From Marasmius tenuissimus (lineage: Eukaryota; Basidiomycota; Agaricomycetes; Agaricales; Marasmiaceae): DNA of 64,000 nucleotides. The stretch lies in assembly GCA_029532415.1 (NCBI GenBank), contig JAQOTA010000054.1, forward strand, positions 4,154,001 through 4,218,000, given 5' to 3'. A program made the translations under genes and the position numbers. The stretch's first letter is position 1. Each line of letters starts with the position of its first letter. Positions 34,264-46,068 of the stretch are shown piece by piece. Below the pieces are notes generated by a model. The model was not told the DNA's origin, made no database searches, and saw only the letters and a list, made by a program, of their open reading frames with translations.

Positions 34264-34876
34264 TCCTAAAAGTGTTGTGGTCGAGTTTTGAGCAAGGAGG
34301 AGCAGGGCGTAAGAGGGAGCGTGACAATGCACTCCGATATAGGGTGGGGCTTATATACAGAAAATTCAGTTAGAGTTCAATCGATCAGCTCGCAGTATTC
34401 CGCAGTGTTTGAACTCTAATTGCACGGGGAACGAAGGTTAGATCGATTTCCAAGTCTTCTCAACTTCCGCGACAGGAAAGTTCATGATCAGAACCGTCTA
34501 CTTACCGCTGCGGAGAAAAATAAAGTTTTGCCTGCGGAGTCTTTGTTTGTTCTTCACCACCAAATTTCAGACGTGATGTGTGTTTAGATAATCGACTCTC
34601 TTGGATGCGGGTGGAAGTTGAGTGGGAGCGGGAGAGTAATGCGGTTCGGCAAATGCCGACCTAGGTCCCTTCTCATATTGAAAGAATGTTCACACGCGTG
34701 CACAACTTCCAACATGCCAGGTGCCTACGAAGCCGATGATATAGGGCTCAATACGAGCAGGTGCGCGAAAGTCGTCCATGAACAAGGAAACCCTGTGACG
34801 GATTCGGTATCGGAGAATGTGCATTCGCCCACATCAAGTCGGAGAGTAGGCATAAGTGGTACGATAATCACGACAG
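34264..34876. promoter_or_regulatory. Promoter region of paralogue B
   Basis: The TATA box (TATATAA on the minus strand, 34351-34357) is 88 bases before the start. Immediately upstream, an 11-base perfect inverted repeat (TTAGAGTTCAA at 34370-34380 and TTGAACTCTAA at 34409-34419) could form a hairpin or bind a dimer. The motif TCGGCAAATGCCGA at 34646-34659 matches the one before paralogue A. The left end also contains the 3' end of the F-box gene. Confidence 0.5.
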
Positions 34877-36550
34877 TCAGTAGTCCCTATTTTGGAACAC
34901 GTCCACTCTGAGGCTAAATCCCGGCGCGACGTTCCTCAGGCTATCAAGAGCCTCCAGTTCTATCGATGGCATCAGCCCGTCCTCGCTCCTTCGAGTATGA
35001 TTTAGGTATTCGATGACCAAGCACAAGTTCCGGCCCTGCAAGGGATCTGGTGCACTCCCCAATGTCGAGGATGTTGAGATAGCGTTTACGAGATGATCGA
35101 TGTCAAATTCCGTCCCGAAATAAATCAATGTAAGGTCTGTAAGCTGGGTATGGTACGGAAGGGATGAGGAGGAGCTCGGTTCATGGTTCATGAGTACAAG
35201 CTCGAAAAGTTGGTGGAGAAAAGCCTCCGTAAATATCCGACTACAGGAAGGCATGAACACTCCGGAGATTACCGTTTCCTCGATGCAAAGGGACTTGAGC
35301 CTGGGGAACAGTTGTAGGATATCAAGACCTGGACCTGAAAATGCGCCAATTCGGAGGTGAGTGATGGTGCAGGAGGAACGTTCTAGGAATTCGGTAAAGT
35401 GTGGATGGTTCCACTGGTTCTCTGCTTTGTCGGAGGGAAGAAGGAGAGTGAGAAGACGTGGAAATGTGAAGTGTCGCAGGGTATATGGAGCGTCTGTGGA
35501 GTGTTCCAGGGCCAGATATTCCAACATAACGAGAGAGATAGGGTTGGGCGCCTCGGACTCAATTTCTGAATCGTCTGTAATCCTGACAGAGGTAATACGG
35601 AGTTCCTTCAATTCTGGAGTTCCTCTTAGCATCTCAACGAGCGAGAGGGTATCGATGGTCGATATCTGTAGGTTCGTAATCTGCCTCCACGGGAGACTGA
35701 GCCGACTCCATTGCTGCACCAGGGGCGGGACGTTTAATTCGAGTGATGTGAGCAGGGGACAGCTCTCGAAGCCCTGAAGAAGGGATTGAGGATCCGGAGA
35801 AATCTGCAGGAGCAGGCAACAAATCGGCGGGGCTAACGTTAGCCTTTCGAGGGAAAGCGGCGGTGGTCGACAAAGCCGCGCGAAAGACGGATGGTCAAGC
35901 TGAGAGAGTGAACATCTGCTGAAGTCGAAGTCAACATCTCTCCATCGCTCCTTCATTTCGGCAACTGAATCCATCAAATCCATCATGTTGTGAGACCACG
36001 TCTCATCCAAGTCGACCAGACCGAGAGATAGGTTCAACGGGGCCGCCTCTGACCGTGCCAAGAATAATCGAACCGCTCGCACAAGTCGAGGGAGATATGT
36101 TCCAAACTCTTTTGGCCCGGTCGCGGCCTCACCGAGCCATCCAATTGTATCGAAACCGATATTTGCCCATAGGGATGGTGTAGAAAGGATGATTTCTCTC
36201 CAGCGACCACACACTGAGGCCAATTCCAGTATTTCAGGAGCTTCCTCTATCGCAAGCCACGTTGGGATACAGATACAAGTGAAGATCCTAGTCAATAGCT
36301 CCGGTGGGAGTCGGTGGATCGGGGAGAGTAGGGAACGGATGCTGGCTATTGAGGTTTTCAGGTTAACACCGAGTCCATCTAAGCCGTCAAGTTGGCTCGG
36401 TTCCTCCGCTTGTTCACTCAATTTGCCTTCCAATATCTGGGAAATAAAAATCCTCCTTGATGGAGACATTGTATTGCGAGACATGTTCTGAACCTCAGAT
36501 GCTAGAGTAGCTGAGAAGCATTCGAACTGTGTGAGGGCGTTGAAGTTCAT
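34877..36550 (-). CDS. F-box/leucine-rich protein, tandem copy 1
   Basis: F-box proteins recruit substrates to SCF ubiquitin ligases through Skp1. This one has an N-terminal coiled region (MSPSRRIFISQILEGKL), then the F-box LLSPIHRLPPELLTRIFTCI followed by LASVCGRWREIILSTPSLWANIGF, then a long leucine-rich repeat-like region used for substrate recognition. A conserved ATG at 36550 (MNFNALTQFECF) aligns with that of the neighbouring copy, so I chose it although an open frame extends to 36769; the extra stretch is probably 5' untranslated or an intron. Length 557 residues in one exon. It is closely similar to the gene at 37358-39049, a tandem duplicate in the same orientation. Targets unknown. 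Confidence 0.82.
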   Translation of the reverse strand: MNFNALTQFECFSATLASEVQNMSRNTMSPSRRIFISQILEGKLSEQAEEPSQLDGLDGLGVNLKTSIASIRSLLSPIHRLPPELLTRIFTCICIPTWLAIEEAPEILELASVCGRWREIILSTPSLWANIGFDTIGWLGEAATGPKEFGTYLPRLVRAVRLFLARSEAAPLNLSLGLVDLDETWSHNMMDLMDSVAEMKERWRDVDFDFSRCSLSQLDHPSFARLCRPPPLSLERLTLAPPICCLLLQISPDPQSLLQGFESCPLLTSLELNVPPLVQQWSRLSLPWRQITNLQISTIDTLSLVEMLRGTPELKELRITSVRITDDSEIESEAPNPISLVMLEYLALEHSTDAPYTLRHFTFPRLLTLLLPSDKAENQWNHPHFTEFLERSSCTITHLRIGAFSGPGLDILQLFPRLKSLCIEETVISGVFMPSCSRIFTEAFLHQLFELVLMNHEPSSSSSLPYHTQLTDLTLIYFGTEFDIDHLVNAISTSSTLGSAPDPLQGRNLCLVIEYLNHTRRSEDGLMPSIELEALDSLRNVAPGFSLRVDVFQNRDY

Positions 36551-37357
36551 GGCTTTTCCTATCACTTGAATGTTACAAGACTCAGGGGGAGATACTAGGG
36601 TTGAGAACTTGCCTAGATACTCCAGCGTCGAAAAGTTGAAATCGATAAGGAAACGGTGAAGCTGGTCGTAGTCACAAAGGTAAACTGCCGGACCTCTGTA
36701 CCCCCGCCGGCAGTTGAAGTTCTCACGCCCGTTTTGGTTCTTTAGCAAGTCGCGATGTAACATGTTCATTGGGCTCTTCGTTCTCTATCACAACTCCTCA
36801 GTACTCGTTTGGGTCCAATATTCCTGAACATCTCTATGTCACACTGCAGGCAATGCGGGATCGTGTCGCTGTAAACCGAGTTCAACTCTGTTTAGGCTCG
36901 GTTTCCACCAAGTTTACCACGAATTGGCTGCATGTCCCACTTCACGTGACTTTTTCCTGCATGAGGCGAAGGCATGGACAACTTGCAGTAAACTTGGTGG
37001 AAACCGAGCCTAAACAGAGTTTACCTCGGTTCATGGTGACAAGAGCCTACTTTGCCTGCAGTGTCACCGTTACTCTGGTTCTATATCAGAATCTTACTAC
37101 TGTGACACACGTACAGGTCGAGTTTGCTATAAACTCGATGCCACGAACGGGTCCGTTAAAGTCGAAGTCACGTCACCCATGAACGAAGCGCAGGGACGGA
37201 TACGGTATCGGAGAATGTGCATTCATCCCAAGTGGGCGTAGCTACTAGCTAGTAGTCAATGTACAATAGGTCCCGATATCCTCCTGAGTACAAACATGGG
37301 ATGTATTTTCCATTTATAATGAATAGCTGGCCAATCCGTAGGCGTACTATACAATAA
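36551..37357. other. Intergenic between the tandem F-box genes
   Basis: Contains the 5' flank of copy 1, the foldback hairpin (36874-37031) and a smaller hairpin, TCGAGTTT/AAACTCGA, at 37118-37138. No coding region. Confidence 0.5.
36874..37031. repeat. Long foldback hairpin element
   Basis: Two arms of about 43 bases are nearly perfect reverse complements. The left arm holds CTCTGTTTAGGCTCGGTTTC and CACCAAGTTTAC; the right arm repeats these inverted at about 36990-37031, with roughly three mismatches. About 70 bases separate them. It looks like a small foldback or MITE element, or a source of double-stranded RNA if transcribed. No clear target duplication was seen. It sits upstream of F-box copy 1, and no second copy exists upstream of copy 2. 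Confidence 0.75.
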
Positions 37358-39049
37358 TCACCACAGTATTGAATCGTCCCTATTCCGGAATACTTCTACT
37401 CTGAGGCTGACTCCCGGGATAACATCCCTCAGGTTTTCAAGGACTTCCAGCTCCATCGATGGCATCAGCTCGTCCTCGCTCCTTCGAGTACGTTTTACGA
37501 TGTATTCGATGTCCAAGCGCAAGTTCCGACGTTGCAAGCGGTCGGACACACTCCACGGCGTCGGGGATGTTGAGATGGCATTCACGAGATGATCGATGTC
37601 AAGATCCGTCCCGAGATACATCAGTGTGAGGTCCGTAAGCTGGGGAAGGTAGGGAAGGGGTGAGGAAGAACGAGTCGAATCAGGATTCGTGAGTATGAGC
37701 TCGAAAAGTTGGCACAGAAATGCCTCCGTGAATAAGTTAGTACTGGAGAACTTGAAATCTGCGAGTAGTACTGTTTCCTCTATGCGAAGGGACTCGAGCC
37801 TGGGGAAAAGTCGTAAGATATCAAGACCTGGACCTGAAAATTCGCCAATTCGAATTCGGAGGTGGGTAACGGTGCAAGAAGAACGCTCTAGGAACTCGGT
37901 AAAGTGGGAATGGTTCCATGGACTCTCTGCTTCGTCACAGGGAAGCAAAAGACTGGTTAGACGAGGAAATGTGAAGTGTCGTAGGATAGATGGGACGTCC
38001 GCCCGATATTCGAGGTCCAGGCGTTCCAACATAACGAGAGAGATGGGGTTAATGCGCAACTCGTTTTCTAAGTTGGGTGTGGGAGTGATAGAGGAAACAC
38101 AGAGTTCCTTCAGTCCCGGAGTATCCTTCAGCATCTCAGCGAGCGAGGACGTGTCAATGTCAGATATTTGTAGCTTCGTAATTTGCCTCCACGGGAGACT
38201 GAATCGACTCCAGTAATGTGCCGCGGAAGCGGTTAAGCTGAGTGATGTGAGCGAGGGACAGCTCTCAAAACCCTGAAGAAGGGACCGAGAATCCGAAGCC
38301 ATCCCGGGGAGAGGGCGATGCATCAATAGGGCTAACGTCAGGCTTTCGAGGGAAAGCGGCGGCGGTCGACAAAGCTGCCCAGAGGATGGATGTTCAAGTT
38401 GGTCAAGTAAGGTTTCGGCGAAGCTGAAAACGACGTTCCTCCACCGATCCTTTGTTGTGGCAATCAAATCCATCAAATCGACCATGTTGGGAGATGACTG
38501 CTCATCGAAGCTGTGCAGACCGAGCGATAGGTCCAGCGGGGCCGTCTGCGAACGTGCCAAAAACAGTCGGACTACTTGTACAAGCCCAGGGAGATTCTTT
38601 TCAAAATTATTTGGCTCAAACCTATACTTCCCGAGCCACACGGTAGATTTGAAACTGATATCTGCCCATAGGGATGGTGTGGAAAGGGCGGTTTCTCTCC
38701 ATCGACCACATACAGAGGTCAAGGCCACTATTTGTGGAGTTTCGCTTAACCGAAGCTCTGTTGACGCGCAGATGAACCTGAAGATGTTGACCAATAGCTC
38801 TGGTGGGAGCTGATGGATCGGAGAGAGTAGGGAGTGGAGGTTGGCCATTGAGATTTTCAGGTCAGCACCGTGCTCGTCTGAGCCATCATCTTCGACCAAG
38901 TGCTCTGCTTGCTCATGCATTATTCCTTCCAATATCTGAGAAACGAATATTCTCCTTGATGGAGACATCGTATCGCGAGCTATGCTCTGAACCTCAGATG
39001 CGTGGGCAGGCGAGAAACATTTGAATCTTGTAAGGGCGACAATATTCAT
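37358..39049 (-). CDS. F-box/leucine-rich protein, tandem copy 2
   Basis: Duplicate of the preceding F-box gene and equally organised: MNIVALTRFKCF start, then RDTMSPSRRIFVSQILEG, the F-box LLSPIHQLPPELLVNIFRFI and VCGRWRETALSTPSLWADISF, then leucine-rich repeats. Length 563 residues with no intron. The start at 39049 is the ATG shared with copy 1; upstream codons in the same frame lack a usable ATG. Numerous substitutions in the repeat region suggest that the copies have diverged in target binding, which is common for this expanded family in Agaricomycetes. Partner and substrate unknown. Both copies appear intact. Confidence 0.82.
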   Translation of the reverse strand: MNIVALTRFKCFSPAHASEVQSIARDTMSPSRRIFVSQILEGIMHEQAEHLVEDDGSDEHGADLKISMANLHSLLSPIHQLPPELLVNIFRFICASTELRLSETPQIVALTSVCGRWRETALSTPSLWADISFKSTVWLGKYRFEPNNFEKNLPGLVQVVRLFLARSQTAPLDLSLGLHSFDEQSSPNMVDLMDLIATTKDRWRNVVFSFAETLLDQLEHPSSGQLCRPPPLSLESLTLALLMHRPLPGMASDSRSLLQGFESCPSLTSLSLTASAAHYWSRFSLPWRQITKLQISDIDTSSLAEMLKDTPGLKELCVSSITPTPNLENELRINPISLVMLERLDLEYRADVPSILRHFTFPRLTSLLLPCDEAESPWNHSHFTEFLERSSCTVTHLRIRIGEFSGPGLDILRLFPRLESLRIEETVLLADFKFSSTNLFTEAFLCQLFELILTNPDSTRSSSPLPYLPQLTDLTLMYLGTDLDIDHLVNAISTSPTPWSVSDRLQRRNLRLDIEYIVKRTRRSEDELMPSMELEVLENLRDVIPGVSLRVEVFRNRDDSILW

Positions 39050-40372
39050 GATCCCCCCTAGCTTTCGATTGTTAGAAGACTCAAGAATAAGGATAAGAAT
39101 GAAAGACTTGCCTGATACTTTAGCGTTGAAAGTTGAAAGAAATCGAGGGTGGTCGTAGTCACAAAGGAAGGAAAACTGCCGGAGGTCTGTACGAGCGCCG
39201 GCACGTACAGATCTTCGGCAGTCGTGTTCCCACGCCCGTTTCTTTGTTCTCAACCACAACGTTCCTTAACGCTCATTCACGATCAACTGATTCCAACTTT
39301 ACCGCGACACTCTGGTCTGATACTAGGAGTGTTCTAGCCGCCATTCACTCTAGTTTTGTCAGATGCGCGTATACGCACTGCGGAACAACAATCGCACCAT
39401 AAATTTCAATGGACATGGTGAGCACGAGTCGTGTGGCCAGCCGCCAGATCTCAGAAGCGATATGTTCTGCGCTTGAAAGGGAACAAGAAGGTGAAGTACG
39501 TCTGCTCTGATTTTCTGTTTTTCTACTGATAATATCGCAACAGTACCGACAGTCGACCATCATCATCTTCGTAACCTCCAAAGAGGGTTAGATGTCATGC
39601 TTACCTGCGACCAAGTGACCAAAACTTTGTATAACGCGAGGGACTGCTTAAAAGAAGGGAGAGTAGGGTCAATGGCCACCGTTGCAGGGGGGAAGAGGGT
39701 GTCTGTTGAGTCGAGATTGTGTCGTTGATTCACTGAACCGTGTCTAGTCAGGTAACGATCACCCAGCCTGCCTCACAGTCACTTGTACTAATGAGCTTCT
39801 CAGTACATACGCGTCAAATTCATCGACAATTCAGTCACTTCGTCCTTCGACTGCCCAGGATTCGTTCTAGCGAAATGTCTGTATATCGGTGGGAATATCG
39901 CTATCATACTCGCGCCCAGAGTCCGCGAAGTGAGGTTGCTCAGGTTCATGGCTCGTTTGTGCTTTCTTTTTTCACCATTTGATCAGCCGCTAATACAATA
40001 CGACTATACTCCAGCTGATCTACTACGTAGACACAGTCAGGATCTGAAGGCCGACGGATCCAACAACTGCATGGATGCGCACCTCACTGTGCCTCTACAT
40101 ACTCTCCCGACCTGTACGGTACTCCCATCCGCAATGCTTGGCATCCCCGTCCTATCTTCATCTCGGATTCTTTGCGATCTCCCTGCTCATTTGAGTAGGC
40201 CGCGAACCATCTGCCATCAGGGATCCTCTTTTTGTTCACGCCAAGCGAACCATGCCATCAGAACTGTCAGTACATACCGGGGTTGGGCTGCCAATGTCAC
40301 ACCCACGACTCCTCGTACTTATACTTGACCGTCAATGAAGATCCTAGACCAAACATTCAACCGGCCTTGGCT
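39050..40372. other. Divergent promoter region between F-box copy 2 and the MFS gene
   Basis: About 1.3 kb. Minor open frames on both strands have no resemblance to known families. It should contain both promoters. Confidence 0.4.
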
Positions 40373-42756
40373 ATGGCGTCTCCCCAACCGACTCTGGTGG
40401 AAGAAAGTCTCCAGGCTGCAGCTCCAGAAGTACAACAAGCGAAAGGGCTCGAAGACCAGACGAACTATGTACCGATACGGAAGATCGTCTCGATCTTTGT
40501 GTCTTGCGCGATTACCGAATTTACGACGCTCCTAGATGAGACGATGATTGCGGTTGCTTTGCCCCAGATCAGTTCGGAATTGGGTGGAGGAAATCAGATT
40601 GCTTGGGTCGCGACGTCGTATTTCGTGTGCGTAGAAAACCCCTCTTAGCGGTTTGTTGCGTAGTTTGACCACTCAACGACAGGACGAGCACCTCTTTCCA
40701 GCTAGTATGCGGACGATTGTCCGATATATGGTCACGCAAAACGGTTCTATTCGTCCTGATGGTCATATTCTCCATCGGAAACCTGGGCGCGGCTTTCGCC
40801 ACGGGCTTTGTGGAACTGTTGGTTTTCAGAGCGGTATGTCTTCTTCCCTATCAGCTCTCCGAGCACTCTTCTTACTTCTGGTTTCACAGATCGCCGGGAT
40901 CGGAGGAGGAGGAATCCCCACCATTGCTCAAGTCATAGTCTCGGACACGGTGAGATCACATGCCATTGCCAAGGTACTCGCGTCTAACTCGGGGGAATGA
41001 AGGTGTCGTTGCGGGATCGTGGAAAGTACCAAGGCATATTGGTGTGTCTTATCAGGCACCATTGACACCACCGTACTCACCCATATTGATCCAGGGAGCT
41101 GCTGTAGCGTTGTCCTACGGAGTAGGACCAGTCATTGGTGGTGCCATTGTGGAGAGAACGACATGGTTCGTTGGGGTCCACATGACTTCTACTACTGATG
41201 CATGTTAACGCGCCATAACCACAGGAGGTGGATATTCCGCCTACTTCTTCCTCTTACAGCCTTCAGTGCTGTGTGTTGTTATTTCTTCATGCCACTAAAG
41301 CCTGTGGAAAGTAACTGGAGAGTGTAAGTCAACCGACATATTTCTCGCTGGGTACGATCCGCTGAGTCTCACTATAGGAAACTCCGGCGGATAGATTTCT
41401 TGGGATCGTTCCTCGTTCTTGGGAGCTCAATGTTAATTGTCGTATGTACTTGCGTTGGGCTGACTTCCCGGTGCTGACCGCCATGCCCAGATGGCTTTGA
41501 CATGGGGAGGTTCGAGTTACCCTTGGGATAACGCACACGTTCTCGCCACCGGATGTATCGGTATCGTTTTGGGCATCGCATTTATTGTTTGGGAAGGTAA
41601 ATGGCCAAAGTATCCTCTGTTACCTCGTACGTCCTCGCTTTTCCCCTCTATCGAACTCAGCGTTGAGCTTGTGAACCTCGATAGTCTATATATTCCGTCA
41701 ACGCATCGTCATCGGTGCCGCTGTAACGCACTTCATCAATGGCTACCTAACGATGGTTCAAGTATTCTACATACCCTCGTTTTATCAGCTTGCGTATGGG
41801 TATTCACCTACGAAGAGTGCTGCCTTTATGCTTACGTTGGCTGTCATGCAAAGTGAGTGGGGGGAAGCGGCGATCGGGGGTTCTGTATGTTGATTGTCTT
41901 TAGCGTTCATGTCTTCGTTCTCTGGGCTGGTCATATCGTGGACCGGACGATATAGGGTACGGAGTTTGACTTGGGACCTTCGATCACTGGCTAACCCTTG
42001 CCTCTCTTAGGAACTCATTCTCACTGGATGGGCAGTTTGGGCAGTCGGCCTGGGCTTGTTCTCTACGTTGGACGAGAACTCGTCTGTCGCACGACAAGTT
42101 GGGTACTCCCTACTTGCTGGATTCGGGGTAGGACAGACATTGCAACCGTAAGGTTTCTGCCAAAGCTATGGGCGACCTGGGCTTATGTCGTTCTATAGGT
42201 CGTTGGTTGCAGTTCAAGGTGCTGTAGAGCGCAAAGATATGGCTGTTGTGACTGCCACGAGAAGGTAAATCCACCCCTCTTCCAACTTGATTATCCTTCA
42301 TTCAGCTGACCGGTCCCGATGAACAGTTTCGTGCGAAACATCGGAGGCACTCTTGGCTTGGCGATTTCTGGCACTCTACTGTGCGTCTTTGTGGCATATT
42401 ACCACTCTCCTCAAAACTGACGTCCATTCAGCACTAATATCTTCATGTCAAATCTAGACCGCGTCTCATCCGAAGCCAACTTGGATCCTTTGATACGTGA
42501 GAAACTGAGGGAGAACCCGTTAGCTGCTCGAACGCTCGTGACGGATCCTGATCAACTTGCGCGCATCGTGGATGGGTATCGGGAGGGCTTTTGGGTCATT
42601 TTTGTGATTATGGCTTCACTTGCGTCCGTGGCGTTCGTGTTCACAGCAGTGTTCATGACGCATAGTAGTTTGAAACGGGATGATGATGAGAAACTGAAGC
42701 GGGAGGCTAGAGAGCGGTTGGAAAGGGAGAAGACTGGGAGCACTGGGAGTGTGTAA
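40373..42756 (+). CDS. MFS drug/metabolite efflux transporter (DHA2-like)
   Basis: Proton-driven efflux pump of the major facilitator superfamily, probably in the plasma membrane. The start at 40373 (MASPQPTLVEES) leads to the first helix VSIFVSCAITEFTTLLDETMIA. Motif A between helices 2 and 3 reads GRLSDIWSRKTV. The family C motif occurs in SYGVGPVIGGAI, and RSFVRNIGGTLGLAISGTLL near the end is typical of the 14-helix DHA2 group. A very short exon encodes SLRDRGKYQGIL, between introns at about 40949-41011 and 41043-41096. The C-terminus is charged and helical (DDDEKLKREARERLEREK). About ten introns. Substrate unknown. It is not close to a visible biosynthetic core gene, so self-resistance or general efflux are equally possible. 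Confidence 0.9.
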
Positions 42757-43681
42757 TTCGCGAAGAGGTACTATCGGAATACTACTTAATTGAATTTGGG
42801 CCTTCGTGATCGTGTGGTGGTATGGATCTCGACTCAAACGATGGTTTACGGTCTATTTTGTACGTTCCCTGAAGCCCAACGTTCCGCCTGTCATTTGATG
42901 GACTCAGAACTGCACGTTCCGTGACTCGAGGTAGGCGGAGCTCGCGACGCCTACAGCCAAGTTCCTTTCCGTGTCGTCTCTCGGTTTCGGTTTGAGGACT
43001 CGTACGAGACCCCGCATTGAACATGATAGGTCAATCGAGCTCGTACCTGTACACGCCCTCATCTTCCATTCTCGTACGCGGTGGATCGTGACTCTCGGGC
43101 CCTTTCTACGTTCAGGTTCTATCTGGGAGAACGATACCAAACGATACCAAACGATGTCAGTCGTGGGTCTCAAACTACTTGGCAGGTCCTTTCCCCATTT
43201 CCCATTCAAAAGCATACAATCGGCTGACTTGGGCGGTACTCCCTGTTCGACCTTTGGAACATTCTCCGAAGTCCACCCTTGAGTGGCAGCAGTAGTTCCT
43301 GTACCTGTCGTTCGTCCGAAATCAGACTCTATAAATTCGAGCGTCCATGTCCTCTGGAAGTACCTGTTGAATCGGTGAATGCTTGCTCAAAAAGACGGGA
43401 TGCCAAATTCAAACCTGCACGTCACGAAGCGCACAAACGGTGACAATATCGGAAACTTCCTTCCGCAGGAAAGTATGTTATAATAACATGATTTGACACT
43501 TGCATTGTATTAACGTAACTAGGTGCAGTATATCGAGTGCTCTTGACTTGAGATCATAAAAACACGCGTGGAGGTAAACCCGAGGCTAACTACTCAAGGA
43601 CACCTTGTGCCAAGTACATGCAGACGCCCATTGGAAGATGATAATGCTATGTGGGGGCGGGCTGAGGCACTGCTAGTTGAG
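42757..43681. other. Convergent intergenic region
   Basis: Lies between the stop codons of the MFS gene (+) and the MYND gene (-). A tandem CGATACCAAA duplication occurs near 43132-43152. No supported gene. Confidence 0.4.
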
Positions 43682-46068
43682 TTACTTGAACATCCCTCGA
43701 AGACGAGGCAAGGCCGCAGCAGGGCCGGCAGTGTCCACCTTCCTGGATGGGGTGTTTTGACCGGAAGTTGTTTGTCCTCCAGATTCACTCTGAGCGATAG
43801 CGGCCTTGGCAGTGCTTTCATCCTTCTGTGGGTTGAGTGGAGTGTAATCGTGTTCGACGTCCTTGGCCCCGCTCCGTAGACATAATGGTTCGACAGTCCA
43901 TTTCTTGCCTCGGTTCAGAAGTTTGCGCCATTCAGGATCATAGTCAAAACTACGAAGTCTTGCTTGGCCAATTCCACCTATGACCAGGTTAGCTTTAATT
44001 GAAGAGGGTACTACATTGACAAGGGAGCTCACCGGCACCCAAGTGATTCTCAATCCTCACGTCGTCGGATATCAAGAAGGTGAAGAATGGATATGTTGTT
44101 CCTCCTCTCCCAGGCCCATTCTCAAATTCCTCACGCATCTCCTTGATCAACGCATCACCTGTACCTTCGCTATAACTCAGGAGTCGCTCAATGTCTCTGA
44201 GCACATCCCTGATCTGAAAGACCCCTGCCGCGACAACTCTAAAACGATCCAATACATCCCTGCCACCCTGCGAGACGTATTCCACCTTTTTGATGAGTAT
44301 GAGGTCCTTACCACGGTTTGGATCGTGATGAAGACCGAGGGCATGGGATGTCGAAACATCATCGTGGCCGGAGGTACTGTAGAGGCGCCAGTCCTCGATG
44401 CATTTTGCGACATCTGGGGCTGTTGCTTTCAGATCTTTAGCCCTTTTTATATTGACAGCACTTGTTCTAGAATCGATGTCAGCAGTGAAGCATCCTGATT
44501 ACGTTGTGATACAATTGAACTTACGCACAGCTGGCCCTAGGGAACCAAACACTTGTTAAAACGCGCCCACATGCCTACGAAAAGCATGCTGTAGACTTAC
44601 TTGTGGTAAGGATGGTTCTGCACTTGACATTGCCTTGAGCTGGAACGACCGGCGGTTGCGTCAACTTCAGGAAGCAGTGTAAATTTAGATCAATGACCCA
44701 CCAGTAATAAGCATACTGGCACTTTGCACAGCGCAGTAGCTTTGTTGTAGTAGTCTCATACTGGCCACAATTGAAGCAGTGTCTAGTCTGCCGGTCAATC
44801 GCTTTATGGGTGACCTTCTTTTTGAACCAATTCATTCCTCCTAGGCCCTCCAAGACCGGGTCAGCCGTTGTTTCCGTCTCAAACCAATCTCGAAGATATT
44901 TCTCAGGGGTTTTATGAGGGTTTTTCCGAAACCACGTTATGAGGTAGGTTTCGCTGATTGTGCATTAGTAGGCCGATAACGAAAAAGACCAGTCAAGGGC
45001 GTACTGCTTTTTGGCTTCTTCAAGTTCCCCCATCCGACGAAGAACACGCGAGAGGTACAGCCTCACTTGAATGAACATCGCTTTAGGCCTTTCTCCGACT
45101 TTATCAATGTCGTTTAGAATGCGTTCCAACACCACCTTCGCCCTTTCGTTCCTAGTCTTTGTACGGGCTAGAATCGTCCCATAAACCGTATAAAGATTTC
45201 TGTATTGGTTGCTAAGAGTTGATGTCAAACTGGCAGAGGAAGTTGGCGTGGACGAACGGGTTTCTCAAGAAGGCATCGTTGGGGCGCGAGTCTGATCCCT
45301 GAGACTCGTCGATCCTCAACAGGGCTTCGACGTGCGGTAGGGCCTGCTCTGGTATGTTGATCTGCGGAGATCTAAGGTTGAAAAATGTTAGAACTAGGTC
45401 GAGACGGCAACTTGATAATCTGACAAGAGGTGTGCTATGGCCTTGACTCGACTCTGGCTCTCCTGCGAAGTATGAGTATGTGGGATACGGCGGAACAAAA
45501 CTAGAAGGTGTACCATAACCACCCTTGCATCTGGAAGAACCTTTCCTTCCGGCGTGGCGAGAATTCTCCGGAGTTGTTTGTCAGAACCTTCCACCACTGC
45601 ACGCACTTTGTGTTGAAGGGCCCAAAGACAGATGACCCGAAGATCCTCTGGTACTGGTAAAAAAGAGTTGTATGAGATAGCACTCAACTCAAATAGAGAA
45701 TCATACCAACCGTCGTCTTCGTGACAGAAATATGAGAAAACGTAGGTCTTCGGAAGCATAACGTGGTATGCTATGGATGGATGCAAAATCCCTAATGATT
45801 CCCCAGTTTCCTCCATTCCATAACAGTCAGTAGGAGGCGGCTCGCTCATCATCTTTCGAGCTATCAGGGAAAGTCGAGATGAGCGAAAAAATCACCATCA
45901 GACAGGAGCTTTAGACTCACCTAGGTCAGCCTCGTTTCTGACTTCCGTCAAACTTGGCAATCTTTTTTGGAGTTCTTCGAGTTCGAAAGCTGATAAACCG
46001 TTTGCGTGTGCTCTCGGCTGTTTCTCCAGTGTAGCGTTCCGAACGGCTACCGCCAGAGATTCTGCCAT
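43682..46068 (-). CDS. MYND zinc-finger protein of Agaricomycete type
   Basis: Multi-exon protein starting at 46068 (MAESLAVAVRNATLEKQPR). The N-terminal half is helical, with LHPSIAYHVMLP, DGWYDSLFELSAISYN and a repeat-like segment ARTKTRNERAKVVLERIL...LYLSRVLRRMGELEEAKKQYA that resembles tetratricopeptide helices. The MYND finger follows: CFNCGQYETTTTKLLRCAKCQYAYYC, continued across an intron as SRQCQVQNHPYHK, giving the C-x2-C, C-x2-C, C-x3-C and H-x3-H-type zinc ligands. The C-terminal exon has a RSFDYDPEWRKLLNRGKKW stretch and a disordered tail. MYND fingers bind proline-rich peptides, so a scaffold or regulatory role is likely. The family is expanded in mushrooms; function unknown. A degenerate copy of its first exon lies beyond the nearby MITE. 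Confidence 0.8.

Noticed and set aside
36551..36769. Upstream extension of F-box copy 1
   Set aside because: The paralogue has no ATG for the matching extension, and a conserved ATG exists at 36550.
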